A stretch of DNA of 43,848 bases from Rachicladosporium sp. CCFEE 5018 (lineage: Eukaryota > Ascomycota > Dothideomycetes > Cladosporiales > Cladosporiaceae): contig KZ111145.1 in assembly GCA_002077045.2 (NCBI GenBank), positions 1 through 43,848 on the forward strand, read 5' to 3'. Positions 1 through 10,144 of this stretch are shown in pieces. A program made the translations under genes and the position numbers. Position 1 is the stretch's first letter, and each line of letters starts with the position of its first letter. The notes beneath the pieces were generated by a model. The model saw only the letters and a program-made list of their open reading frames with translations, did not search any database and was not told the origin of the DNA.

Positions 1-740
1 TATAGGGAGCCTACCTAGGAGAAGGCTAGGAGGATAGCCTATAGGATATAGGAAAGGAGCTAGCTAGCCTAGTATAACTACCTAGCCTAGGATAGGAACC
101 TTATAGATCTAATAATATAGTAGGCTATATACTTCTATAGGGATAAGGTAGGGAAGGAGAGGATAGACTTCTAAGGTACTCTATTAAAACTATATATTAG
201 CCTAAAGAGGGTATAGAGTAGTATTATAATATAGCTTAGGAGTAGCTATATAGGGCTAAACTCCTACCTATATAGGAGAAGAGTTCTAGGAGTTAATTCA
301 CTAAAATACTAGTATAGCTATCCATCTTAGAATATTAAGTATATAGTAATAAGCTATAAGTCCTAGGTATAGGGGAGAGGGGAGATCTAGAGGCAAGTAA
401 AGGATAGATTATTTAAGGTAATAATAAATAGCCTAGATAACCTAAAAAGGATTACCTAATAGATCCTAGATTAAGGGTATATTATATAGTTTAAACTAGT
501 AGAGGAGACTAAGAGGGAGCTAGAGAGGAGGGAGGAGGTAGGTAAGAGGAGGATACTTACTTAAGATAAGGAGTAGGAGCATAACTAGCATATAGCCTAG
601 TGCACTTCTAGAAGGCAAACTAACTATAAAAGAGATATAAGAGATAGGATTAGAGGTTTTTACTATAATGAGTAGTTTCCTTCTTACATAGCTTATAGGA
701 TAGCTTCCTGCATAGGCTACTAGAGCACCAAATCAGGCGT
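1..740. repeat. RIP-mutated transposon-like relic
   Basis: The first 600 bases hold no TG and no CG dinucleotide and only about five CA, while TA, CT, CC and AG are abundant. Loss of CA/TG with gain of TA on both strands is the known mark of repeat-induced point mutation in ascomycetes. One plus-strand frame between about 488 and 664 reads as a Lys/Arg/Glu-rich polypeptide interrupted only by TAA/TAG codons, as expected when CAA/CAG glutamine codons lose their C. This suggests a former repeated protein-coding element, but too little is left to name its family. Normal composition returns at about 725-745. Confidence 0.8.
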
Positions 741-1088
741 ATGAATTCTTATCTTATCTTATAGTTAACTAACTATAGTACCCGGCCGGGCGCTAAGGCT
801 TCGACGTTTGGTGGAAGCGACAGGCAACCATGGTTATGGTTGTTCGTAGATTAATTATAAGAGCATACCTGCATGCCGTATGCACGCAGGCGGCTGAGAC
901 GACCTCGCGTACGTATGAATCCCGCGTGTCACTCTCATCTTGTATTTTCCTCTTTGCCTCCTCGCTTCACCGAGACGCTCATGCGAGCGCGTTCACTTGG
1001 GTTGTAGCGCTTCAGCGTACGAACTGCTTGGCTGGGATCCTGTGGTCTTACACACGGCACGGCCTGTAGTATCGTAGCTCTACGCATC
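741..1088. other. intergenic, upstream of the DUF829 gene
   Basis: GC-normal sequence between the RIP relic and the first gene. Short open frames on both strands lack family resemblance. It probably holds the promoter of the gene starting at 1089; no distinct element was recognised. Confidence 0.4.
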
Positions 1089-1960
1089 ATGCCAGCGGCA
1101 TCCTCATCTAGCGGTGGAGGGGAAGCAGGGCCATTGTCCTCCATGACAAGACTTTCCTCCGCGGTATACCTAAGCCAACCGCCCGACTCTGACCATTCCC
1201 AACGCCCTCGCCTCATCTTCCTGCTGGGTTGGGTAGCAGCCCGAGACGGACACCTCTTCAAATATGTCTCCTCATACCGCTACCTTGACCCTACAGCCAC
1301 GCTAGTACTCATCAAAGCGCGTGTGCTGACTATGGGCTCTCCGAGCGCAGCGGCGCGCGACGTGTCCCCTGCTGTATCAATACTGCACAGTCACTTCAAC
1401 TCTTCCGTAACAGCCAGTACCGGGAAGCCAGACCTGCACTTCCACCTCTTCTCGAACGGCGGGTCGTGCCTGCTTGCCAACATAATCGTTCTCTACGGTC
1501 CAGACGTGCTGCCGCGTCATACGACCATTTACGACTCTGCGCCCTCGCTGCGCTTCGACACGGGCCAGATCGTCCACGCTATCACCGCCGGTCTGCCCGC
1601 AGGCTTATACCGCACCTCTGCGCGACCGATGGTGTACCTTTTCGTCCTCCTCTACTGGCTACGCATTCATCTCCTGCGAACCCCGACCAGTTTGCAGCAT
1701 GGACGTCCATGCAGAACAATCCCGACGTCGTGCTGGAAGCGATCAGAGTGTACATGTACAGCGACACTGATCCGATCATCTCCTCGCAGGAAGTCGAGGC
1801 GCATGCGCGGGACGCTGAGGGAAAGGGGTTTGTCGTGAGGAGAGAGGTGTTCAAAGGCAGCGGGCATGTAGCGCATGCGCTGAGCGAGAGCGATAGGTAT
1901 TGGAGAGTCGTCAGGGATGTCTTGCAGGAGGGTGGGAAAATCAGGGCGAAGTTGGCTTGA
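1089..1960 (+). CDS. DUF829 (PaxU/TMEM53-like) protein, frame change near 1680
   Basis: The N-terminal frame (ATG 1089) gives a Ser-rich start, a hydrophobic strand ending in LLGW, a K-Y segment and a later F-S-N-G-G motif resembling an alpha/beta-hydrolase nucleophile elbow, as in DUF829 proteins related to PaxU. The C-terminal half, with the Y-S-D-x-D-P and G-S-G-H-V-A-H motifs typical of the family, lies in another frame ending at 1960. The junction is near 1680-1690. The hydrophobic stretch just before it is expected in the family, so a one-base loss (mutation or assembly error) is favoured. A 59-bp GT-AG intron at 1632-1690 would also restore the frame but would remove that stretch. The cellular role of DUF829 proteins is poorly known. 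The gene lies outside the repeated block. Confidence 0.7.
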
Positions 1961-2364
1961 GCCATTTGAAGCCATGCCAAACAGGGTACATTCTCGTGAA
2001 TGTATGCACATACCTAACGGTCCGGTTATTCGATAGTGACAGAAACATCCTCGCAAAGAATACCATGTCTAAACGCATCCACGTCTCTCCAGACGAAAAT
2101 GCTATACCTCTCCATATCATGGTCGTACGTCACGTGTAAAAGTCCCAAATGTTGTGTTGCCTGAGCAGCTTCTCTCAACTCCATTGGGCCAGGAACAATC
2201 CTCAGATGCTCTCGTGTCTCGCGCGCATACTGACCTGGCTACGGATCTGTCACCGACGATGTTTCCTAAGGCTTTCGATCTTTCGGCCGCCGACTGTTTT
2301 CGAAGCTCCGTCGCCAGCGCAACATGCATCAATGCAGTCCAATCGGCGCAATGGCGAGCTGCAG
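1961..2364. other. intergenic
   Basis: About 400 bp between the DUF829 gene and the start of copy A of the repeated block. No gene or motif recognised. Confidence 0.4.
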
Positions 2365-2754
2365 CCATGGTCAACGGACCGCTCGACTACTTGCAGTAGG
2401 TCGGCGGGTCATGCCCACTCTGCCCTCCGAACGACTCTGATGTGAACACGCTGACGAGATATAATGTCTGATGCGTGCGTGCAGTAGCTTTGGCTCTGTT
2501 GCTTTGGTGGGCTGGTGTGAATTGGTAAGGTCTTCGTCTTCATCTGCTACGTCTCCCACTCTCAAGTCGAACATGAGAAGCTGTAATTCCTGAGCATTGC
2601 GTTGATCGCGGGCGTTTGTGTTTGATTTGAGCATGGTAGAGATAGTGAAGCGACAGCAATTGCATCGAGCCCGGTACATTACACAGACGACGCACCAAGG
2701 TTTCTGGCCTGAAGCACAGCGTCTTTCAAACGAGACGACCACGACAAAGCGATC

Positions 2755-3452
2755 ATGCTGGCAACAGCGACTGGCCAGAGCGCATTGCAGAACATCCAGC
2801 CCTCTTGTGCGATCTGCGGTGCGGCATCCACCCCAGAATGTGCACATGAAGGCGATCGCTTGAAGCTAGCACTTGATCAAGCAATGGCAAGGTGGCAGGG
2901 CGTGCTGCAGATACGGTACACAGACCAGCTCGCTGATATTTAAGTACTTACCTCACACTTCATCACAGCGAATGGGTCCTCATCCACGCACGCAACAGCG
3001 TCATCAACACCTTTACCCAGCTCAAGGCTGCCCGCGCCCACGCTCACGTAGCATACCTCCAGACCCTACCCTGCTACACACTCTTTCAGACTTACGGCGG
3101 GCATCCTCCCTTGCCGCCTCAGCAACTGGCAGTTCTACACACCCAGATAAGCAACGCGAATGGCATCTTCCGCCAGGGCATCGACGAGGACTGGCGCCGA
3201 TCTTGTCTTCGTTACCCTGAAGTGCTGGACTACTATTTCTCGCTTGTCGAGGTCAGCTTTCCAGATGAGCAAGACTCAATGGTGCGCACACCCAGGTTCG
3301 GGGCACAGGCGAAGGAGCCAAAGAAGGTGAAGTCACGCCGGGATAGTCTGGATATGGGGAGCGAGAAGGGAAAGAAAAGGGATCGGAGGAGGGATGGAGG
3401 GAGGACGCCACCGCCTGAGGCGCCGATGGCGGGAAGGTATGGGAGGAGGTGA
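2755..3452 (+). CDS. conserved fungal hypothetical protein with N-terminal Cys motif (copy A)
   Basis: Two exons, 2755-2915 and 2969-3452, encode 214 residues. The 53-bp intron (GTACAC...CACAG) is supported because splicing joins Q-I-R to E-W-V in a continuous, family-like helix, and because copy A has an in-frame TAA at 2941-2943 inside the intron. Near the N-terminus lies C-x2-C followed by a further Cys, possibly a small metal-binding knuckle. The middle is helical, followed by a conserved segment around G-I-D-E-D-W-R and R-Y-P-E-V-L-D-Y. The C-terminus is basic, Lys/Arg-rich and probably disordered. It resembles an uncharacterised protein family I know from Dothideomycetes; no function is known to me. 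Confidence 0.75.
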
Positions 3453-4240
3453 GGGACGGGGAGCATCGAGGGAAGCATGTCTCGCGAACCGAAAGCCTCT
3501 GGGCGACCGACAGACCCCGGCTACACTTGTGGCACTGAGGCGCGCTATTTCGAAATCTCGAGAAACGACATGGCGGCTTCCACGAGGACACGGCACCAAT
3601 GTCGAATACCGACTTCTCGGCGATACTCATCCACTCGCTGAGGGATACATTGAGCCCCGGATCGACGCGGTCTGAAACATGCCCACAACATCAGCTGGAG
3701 ACGTCGGCTCGCAGCTAGTGTTATCAGAGGCGGACATGGAGGTCTCTCGCAGCCGCTCAGTCTTGCACACCTGCGACTTCTTCGACAATTCGCCCATCGT
3801 TGCTCTCGCGGACCACGTCGCATCATCAGAGGGACAATGTTGTGCCCATGAGAGTCATGAGAGGCGCGCAATTAGCAGTGAAAGCTCCAGTCTCACAAGA
3901 CCCGGAAGTCTGTGCGTCATGTAGCATTTCCCTGCTGTCAAGATCTCGCAATTGGTCATGCGAAAGTAAGATCTAGGGTGGGGAATCTACCTTATACAAG
4001 GTCTGAAAGCGAGCCCATATAATCCCTCGATAAGATCCCTCGTGACATGGCGCGGCATTGCGGGAGGGATCCCGCATCACATGCAAGACCTCGGCTCTGC
4101 AGGTGGTCCACAGGACCCGACGTCAACCGTAGCTTCGACAACGAGACATGGAGTACCCGTATCTAGCAATGTAGTGTAGTCTACCTCTCAAGCTCCTCAT
4201 CTCCTACTACTTGAACGATATCTTCTTGCCAGAATCGATT
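3453..4240. other. intergenic, thiolase promoter region (copy A)
   Basis: 788 bp between the small conserved gene and the thiolase. Short open frames here (such as 3394-3675) are kept in both copies but change mainly at amino-acid-altering sites, so they look noncoding. Contains a CCTCGG hexamer at 4089-4094 and a CGATAAG (GATA-type) site near 4030. Confidence 0.4.
4089..4094 (+). promoter_or_regulatory. candidate FarA/FarB-type CCTCGG site (copy A)
   Basis: CCTCGG lies 152 bp upstream of the thiolase ATG and is kept at the same distance in copy B. CCTCGG is the published core bound by fungal fatty-acid regulators FarA/FarB. A six-base match occurs often by chance, so this is only suggestive. 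Confidence 0.3.
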
Positions 4241-5617
4241 ATGGCCTCCCGCATCCTCTCCACCTCCCTCCGCTCCACCCCCAGATCCTCCGCCATGTCC
4301 ACTCCCCAGCTCCGCCTCGCCTCCCTCTCCCGCCAGCTCCACTCCACCCCCGCCCAGCGTCGCGAAGTCCAAGAAGCCTACATAATCTCTGGCGCCCGCA
4401 CGCCCTGCGGTGTCTTCAACGGCGCCTTCACCACAGTTTCCGCGACCCAACTAGGAGCCACAGCGATCAAAGCAGCAGTAGAAAGATCATCTGTACCTAT
4501 CTCCAAGATCAGCCACGTCTACATGGGCAACGTGCTCGGCGCCGCCGTCGGCCAAGCACCCGCCCGCCAAGCAGCGATCTTCGCCGGCCTGCCGAATACC
4601 ATCGAAGCAACGACAATCAACAAAGTTTGCGCGAGCGGGATGAAAGCCGTGAGTATAGCTGCGCAGCAGATCGAGCTGGGACAGGATGAGGCTGTCGTAG
4701 CGGGAGGAATGGAGAACATGAGTCGCGTACCACTATACATGCCTCGCGCTTCGCAGCAGCCGCCGTTCGGGGACGTGAAACTCTCGGATGGACTGATCAA
4801 GGACGGGCTGTGGGATGTGTATAATCAGATTCACATGGGGAACTGTGCCGAGAAGACAGCGAAGGATCACAACGTCACGAGGGAGGAGCAGGATGAGTTT
4901 GCGATATTGAGCTACAAGCGGGCGCAGGAGGCGTGGAAGCAGGGCTTATTTGACGATGAGATCGTGCCTGTGACTGTGAAGGGGAAGAAGGGTGATACGG
5001 TCGTGAAGGAGGATGAGGGGTATAATAAGTTGAAGCTAGAGAAAGTGCCGACTCTGAAGCCGGCGTTCGATCGCTCGGGATCTGGTACGGTCACAGCGGC
5101 GAACAGCAGCTCGTTCAACGACGGTGCGTCAGCGCTCGTGCTGGTCAATAAGACACTAGCGAAGGAGCATGGTAAGGGCAAGAAGGTACTTGCGAGAATA
5201 TGTGCATATGCGGACGCGGCCATCGATCCCATCGACTTTCCCGTGGCGCCTGCGAAGGTCGTGCCGATTGTGCTGGAGCGGGCTGGTATTTCAGCAGATC
5301 AGGTTAAGATATGGGAGTTTAATGAGGCCTTCGCTGCAGTCATCAAGGCGAATCAGAAGGTAAGCAGTGTTCCTCAGATTATCGATTGCAGTGCGACTGA
5401 CTTATGATCCCAGATCCTCGGACTTGATGGCGATAAGGTGAATCCTCGCGGCGGTGCCATCGCCCTTGGCCACGCACTCGGGAGCTCTGGATCGCGGATC
5501 ATTGTGACCCTACTACATCAGCTCAAGGTCGGCGAGTACGGCTGCGCAGCTATCTGTAATGGCGGAGGCGCGGCGACTGGCATTGTCGTGCAGAGAGTCG
5601 ATGCTGATGAGCTATGA
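4241..5617 (+). CDS. mitochondrial acetyl-CoA C-acetyltransferase (acetoacetyl-CoA thiolase), copy A
   Basis: Thiolase that interconverts two acetyl-CoA and acetoacetyl-CoA (EC 2.3.1.9). Exons 4241-5359 and 5414-5617 flank a 54-bp intron (GTAAGC...CCCAG) and encode 440 residues, slightly longer than cytosolic relatives. The first 45 or so residues are rich in Arg, Ser and Leu with few acids, a likely mitochondrial presequence. The acyl-accepting Cys is in K-V-C-A-S-G-M (about residue 130). The N-E-A-F-A motif, the G-G-A-I-A-L-G-H motif with its catalytic His, and the C-N-G-G-G motif with its second Cys are all present, the last two in exon 2. The ATG at 4241 is chosen because the longer open frame starts at TTG. 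It converges on GPI8. Confidence 0.93.
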
Positions 5618-6014
5618 TCATTAAAGTCCGCTCATGGAGGAGGACCAGCATCCGACGCAAGGTATCACGGGTCTGCAAGTGGACGAAGGCCGGTATACAA
5701 CTGTCCTACGTCCAGCAGCAGCAGCACGGCGCACGCTCAGCTCGGGCTATGATCGTTCTTCTCGAAAGAGGCGATGTGCGTGCGACGTGCTCGCAGGTGG
5801 AGCTGTCCGAATGTCGACGCGTTCCCAGCGATACCTCAATCGCGCCATGGAGAGCAGGCTGGGCAGCAACAAGTCAGGTCCCCGAGCGTGTTGCCGCTCA
5901 CAATAGGCGCCGAGGTTGTTGGCGTCTGGGCGGCTAGATGCTCACGAGCAGACACCAACGGTTGATGGAAGCAGTGATGCTGCTTATAGGGTGCACAACA
6001 CGTTTTGCATGCAT
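5618..6014. other. intergenic between convergent genes (copy A)
   Basis: About 400 bp between the 3' ends of the thiolase and GPI8. Expected to hold both 3' UTRs; no gene seen. Confidence 0.4.
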
Positions 6015-7250
6015 TCATTGTACCATGTACCATGCTGTACCGAGTCCAAGTAGCGAGGTAACACCCACAGCCTTCTTAAGCCATGCTGAAGTGCCAATGC
6101 TGTCAATTGTAGAAGCCGTGTCGAGATGAGATAGGTGCTGCTTGGATGTAGCCGCGGAGCTGGGCGCCCGAGCAGTCTCGTTCTCCAGTATGGCCTGAGT
6201 CTTCTCGACAAGCATCCTCAGACCGTCCAGATCCCGTTGCCATGCTTGACGTCTGGCGGCCTGATAATCTTGTTCGCCAGCACCCACATGACTCTCATCG
6301 CGATCGACTTCAACACCTTGCACATTGCCGAAGAAATCTAGGATTCGCCGGTCCCGAGCTGCAGCCTCGCCGCCCGGGAACAGATCATACCGCACGCCTG
6401 CGTCGCTGTGCACACGCTCGGGTGTCATGTAGTCGAACAGCTCGCCCAGCCTCACATCTGACGATGTTGAGTTCAACCTCGTTTCCAGGAAGTCCAGGTT
6501 GAAATAAGTCCAGCGATCCACGACCGCAACGCCCACATCCTGATCCGCATGATGCGAGTACGAACTCTGGTCCTTGGCCGACGAGCCAGTCGCGATAATA
6601 TTCGGCGTATAAAAAGCAGGATACATCGTATTCGCCTGACATGTATCAATCATAAACAACATCTCGTGGTATCGTTTCTTCTCCCACATTTGCTCAAAGG
6701 CGTCTGCTAGGTCGAAGGAGGAGATTTCCTCGGAGTCTTGGAATTTGAGGAACTCGTTACCGCCGTGGCCGGTCATATAGATCAGGATGTTCGAGCGGTC
6801 GTCGGTCATGAGTCGCTTCGAAGTCGGATGACTGCTCGGCCAGCGGTCTGTGAGCAGGCGGATGAAAGATTCGACCGTTACTTCTGTGCCGCGGTAGTCC
6901 ACCTCAATCCCGCCCATACCTTCAATGCCCTCGCTTAGCTGCTCCTGCCCCCCAGTCTCGCCGTTATCGTCGTAGACATCCAGCTCTCTGCTCTTGTCGT
7001 TGAAAACACTACCCGGGAAAGAGTTCCGTGGGTTGCAGGCCATGTCATCAGGCAGCATGAGGATTATCTGCGAGTCTGGTATGCCAAGGCGTTTGACGGT
7101 GCGGTAGAGGGAGAGGACATTGGCGAGGTGACGATAGTTGAACCAGAAGCGTGAGGTGCTGACGAGGACGGCCCAGTTGGACGTATGGGTCGCGTGGGTG
7201 ATTTGAAGGAGGGAAAGCAGTAGGGGAAGGAGGGTGACAGATCGCATCAT
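6015..7250 (-). CDS. GPI-anchor transamidase catalytic subunit (GPI8/PIG-K), copy A
   Basis: Cysteine protease of clan CD (family C13) that cleaves the C-terminal signal of precursor proteins and attaches the GPI anchor in the ER membrane. One exon, 411 residues, starting with two adjacent ATG codons at 7250. Residues 1-20 form a hydrophobic signal peptide. The conserved N-W-A-V-L-V and F-W-F-N-Y-R-H segments follow. Catalytic His is in T-G-H-G-G (about 162) and catalytic Cys in I-D-T-C-Q-A (about 204). A C-terminal hydrophobic segment (about 390-409) fits the single membrane anchor of Gpi8. Between these lies a Glu/Asp-rich linker. Copy A looks fully functional, in contrast to copy B. Confidence 0.95.
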   Translation of the reverse strand: MMRSVTLLPLLLSLLQITHATHTSNWAVLVSTSRFWFNYRHLANVLSLYRTVKRLGIPDSQIILMLPDDMACNPRNSFPGSVFNDKSRELDVYDDNGETGGQEQLSEGIEGMGGIEVDYRGTEVTVESFIRLLTDRWPSSHPTSKRLMTDDRSNILIYMTGHGGNEFLKFQDSEEISSFDLADAFEQMWEKKRYHEMLFMIDTCQANTMYPAFYTPNIIATGSSAKDQSSYSHHADQDVGVAVVDRWTYFNLDFLETRLNSTSSDVRLGELFDYMTPERVHSDAGVRYDLFPGGEAAARDRRILDFFGNVQGVEVDRDESHVGAGEQDYQAARRQAWQRDLDGLRMLVEKTQAILENETARAPSSAATSKQHLSHLDTASTIDSIGTSAWLKKAVGVTSLLGLGTAWYMVQ

Positions 7251-8070
7251 GAGATAAAATCGAGGCTCGTCGCCTCAGCGACGCAAACTCGTATTGCCTA
7301 AGCACGACTGTCACACGCGGACCATCCTCGAATGCCAACGTGAAGTCTGGCTGTATGGAGCAGAGACGGATACGGATAGTGATTACTAAGCTCACTGTAC
7401 AGCTGAATATCTCAATCAGTGCGTCTCAACTCCTGCGCTATTTAATTCAGCTCCATGAATGACATCCCTTCAATGTCCCACGACGAGATCTGACCATGGC
7501 ACAGCATCTGGCTCATCCGCTGGCAGCCGTTGTACACCTCGCGAGAACGTGACCCGGCGACGTGACACCCCGAATGCAACCCTACAGCTGGGTGTTGTAC
7601 CAGCAGTGCTGCTCGTGAGAGCACCTTCAACCAGCATCCATGCAATCGCAGCCGCGGATGTCTTTTAGAGCCGTCTTGCTGCAGCGAATTTCATACGCAT
7701 CATTGCCCGCGTCGCATCACGATGGCGTCTGCGACGAGCTCCTCCAACCAGTGCCCCTTCATCAATATTGGTGAGACATGTCCTTTTCAACGCATTAGTC
7801 ATTGCACAGACCTCAGATGGTGCACTCGCTGCTCGCGATAACATCTCAACTGCTTATGCAAATGGAGAACCTGCACGACGGTCTCAGCGATCAGGCATCC
7901 TTGCATCGATCGAGCGTAAGCGAAGAGCTGCAGCTCTAGTATGCATGGAGGTGCATGATCAAGGTGCTCAGCCTCACATACACTTCTGCTCCCTTCCCAC
8001 TTGCAAATGTGAGGTTCAAGCAGACTGGATAGCAGTAAAACCGTGCGTAGTTGGGGAGTCACCGTTCAGC
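7251..8070. other. divergent promoter region between GPI8 and HET gene 1 (copy A)
   Basis: 820 bp, about 230 bp longer than in copy B; the extra sequence lies around 7440-7770. An ATG at 7722 opens a short frame running into a GTGAGA donor-like site near 7771 that copy B lacks; no product is recognised. An open frame continues upstream of the HET start from a TTG near 7768 but has no family resemblance there. Confidence 0.35.
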
Positions 8071-9174
8071 ATGCGTCTTTACAATGTCGTTACATGCACT
8101 TTCCAGCAGTTCCACTCTGCCATACCGCCCTACATCATCGCATCTCACAGGTGGGGCAACGAGGAAGTAACATATCAGGATGTCGAGGGACATCTCAACA
8201 CCTACAAGTCCGGATACGTGAAACTGTGTGGCTTCCTGGATTATGTGAGACAGACGTATCCGTTCATCCACTGGCTCTGGATAGACACCTGCTGCATTGA
8301 CAAGACGAATAGCGTGGAACTATCCGAGGCTATCAACAGCATGTTCAAATGGTACAGAAATGCTGCAGTATGTCTAGCGTATCTAAGCGACGTGGACTTC
8401 AGCGCAGAGACCCGAAACGCTGACGAGTCGGGTGCGCGAATGGAGGGAAGTGCGTACATCAGTGACGACCTGAAGCGGCAACTCCAACACAGTGAATGGT
8501 TTAGCAGAGGATGGACTTTGCAAGAGCTGGTAGCGCCACGACTGGTCGTTTTCCTCTCGCGGCAATGGGAGGTCATTGGCTTCAAAGGTCGAGGATTCTT
8601 CAACGACACGTCATTTGTTGCGCAGCTCGCGGCCCTCACGCGCGTTCCATCGGAAGTACTGCACGACTCGAGAGAAGTAGGTAGGGTCTCAGCTGAGCAG
8701 AAGATCAGGTGCGCCCTGGGTCGGGAAACCATACGTGAAGAAGACCTATGGTATTGTCTTTTCGGCCTGCTCGACGCACCTATCGGCACCAACTACGGTG
8801 AAGGATCTAAGCATGCCCGGCGACGACTGCTTGCCGGATTAGAGGAAGCCGGCTTAATTGCCACCGGTCGTGCTGCTATCCTCGGGAGGGAGTTCGATGA
8901 GAGGGATCCCGAGTTCAACGACTTTCCAGATGGCCTTCACGATAATGACGTGACGGGTAGTGCATATCAGGCAGCTTTGTTCGACGACGCACAAGCAAAT
9001 GCGGAAGAGGAGCTTTCGGAGAACAGGCGACGGCCCAGTGCAGAGACAGTGCGGCGGTTGTATGCGCTCATCGTCGCGCAAGGCTACAGCACCTCCGATG
9101 CGGTGGAGATGCTTAGAGAGTATGTGGCGACGGGGCGGATCGCTCGACTTCGACAGGTTCAAGTCGCCGCGTGA
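8071..9174 (+). CDS. HET-domain protein 1, copy A
   Basis: Heterokaryon-incompatibility type protein, 367 residues. The ATG at 8071 is chosen because M-R-L-Y is the usual start of HET proteins and copy B starts at the same place. HET-domain hallmarks are Y-I-I-A-S-H-R-W (about 21-28), W-L-W-I-D-T-C-C-I-D (about 68-77) and G-W-T-L-Q-E-L-V-A-P (about 147-156). Known HET domains trigger cell death when incompatible partners meet; the partner here is unknown. After the domain lie two similar helical units, about residues 249-278 and 327-358, also seen in HET gene 2. The product is about 87% identical to copy B by eye, less than its housekeeping neighbours. Confidence 0.9.
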   Translation: MRLYNVVTCTFQQFHSAIPPYIIASHRWGNEEVTYQDVEGHLNTYKSGYVKLCGFLDYVRQTYPFIHWLWIDTCCIDKTNSVELSEAINSMFKWYRNAAVCLAYLSDVDFSAETRNADESGARMEGSAYISDDLKRQLQHSEWFSRGWTLQELVAPRLVVFLSRQWEVIGFKGRGFFNDTSFVAQLAALTRVPSEVLHDSREVGRVSAEQKIRCALGRETIREEDLWYCLFGLLDAPIGTNYGEGSKHARRRLLAGLEEAGLIATGRAAILGREFDERDPEFNDFPDGLHDNDVTGSAYQAALFDDAQANAEEELSENRRRPSAETVRRLYALIVAQGYSTSDAVEMLREYVATGRIARLRQVQVAA

Positions 9175-10144
9175 GGTTGGACGTTCCCAAGGATCCAAAT
9201 GCTAGCACAGGCAGAGCAGATGCAACCACTCCGGTGCCGCGTTGTAAACTCCTTCTTGGTATCTTACAGGCAAGGACCGGTCATGAATGTCGGATCTCGA
9301 GTATACAACCCGGCGTTCAAATCGCTCAAATGGTCCGCTGCAGCGTGGACCATCCCACTCCATGCGCGCGAAAAGCGATGGCGGCGGTGTCTCCCATTCC
9401 GGTTTACCGTTGTCACCTTCCAGACCACGTCCGCGGATTTTGCAGACTCCGGACTCAAGGTAGAGAAGGTAAGCAATGTACCTACGGTAATACCGCTTCC
9501 GCCACGAGTCCCGTTGCCTAATATCGTCGCCAAGAGAGGTTGCCTTTGCAACACAGATTCCTCAATGAATCAAGTCTCTCGACGGTGGTGGAAGTAATGA
9601 GTCTCGGTCGCGGTGCGTTCAATCGATACTCTGGCGGTTGGGACACGCCGTTGAGATCATCCAGGTCCTGTACGTTCAGATGCACCAGTGTCATCATGTC
9701 GCAGTCCGGCTGCTTGAGTTCGAGCAGTGGCTTGTCAATAGCGGTAATGGGCATTGTGGCCCCGTAAACAGCGCAGCTCGAATCAATATGTGCATTTGGC
9801 GAGCCGTTGGTGCGAGGCGTAGATACTACATACGCGAAATCCACGTGCATGAGGGTGTGTTCGGGCATCGAAGCGATTGGGCACACCTGCAGCTGTCCAG
9901 TTCAGCCGCACAAAGCGGCCTCAACCACATGGGTCGCATGTTTGTTGTCGCTAGCTCCATATCATACCACGTCGCTCGCATGGTCTGACGAGGTGGATTA
10001 TATTGGCAGGGCATTCTCCTCTCGTGCTAAAGCCGTGTGATGTGTCTCCCTATCACTGAATGATTCCCCGACTGCAACTGTCGCCACACTTGATGTATAG
10101 GAACCTCATTCTCCCGGACTGAGGTGCAACTACACAGTGCTAGC
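9175..10144. other. intergenic between HET genes 1 and 2 (copy A)
   Basis: 970 bp, poorly alignable with copy B except in patches around 9640-9900. Open frames on both strands are not conserved in copy B. Probably the promoter of HET gene 2. Confidence 0.35.

Noticed and set aside
2839..2943. Copy A of the small conserved gene truncated by the stop at 2941-2943
   Set aside because: The TAA lies inside a 53-bp GT-AG intron whose removal restores the conserved protein; exon lengths agree in both copies.
3394..3675. 93-residue open frame kept in both copies after the small conserved gene
   Set aside because: It overlaps the end of that gene in another frame; past the overlap, A/B changes mostly alter amino acids and no family is recognised.
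7768..8070. N-terminal extension of HET gene 1 copy A from a non-ATG codon
   Set aside because: It starts at TTG and has no HET-like content; M-R-L-Y at 8071 matches the family and copy B.
9518..9886. Minus-strand 122-residue frame between the HET genes
   Set aside because: The equivalent in copy B is only partly alignable and of different length; no family resemblance.
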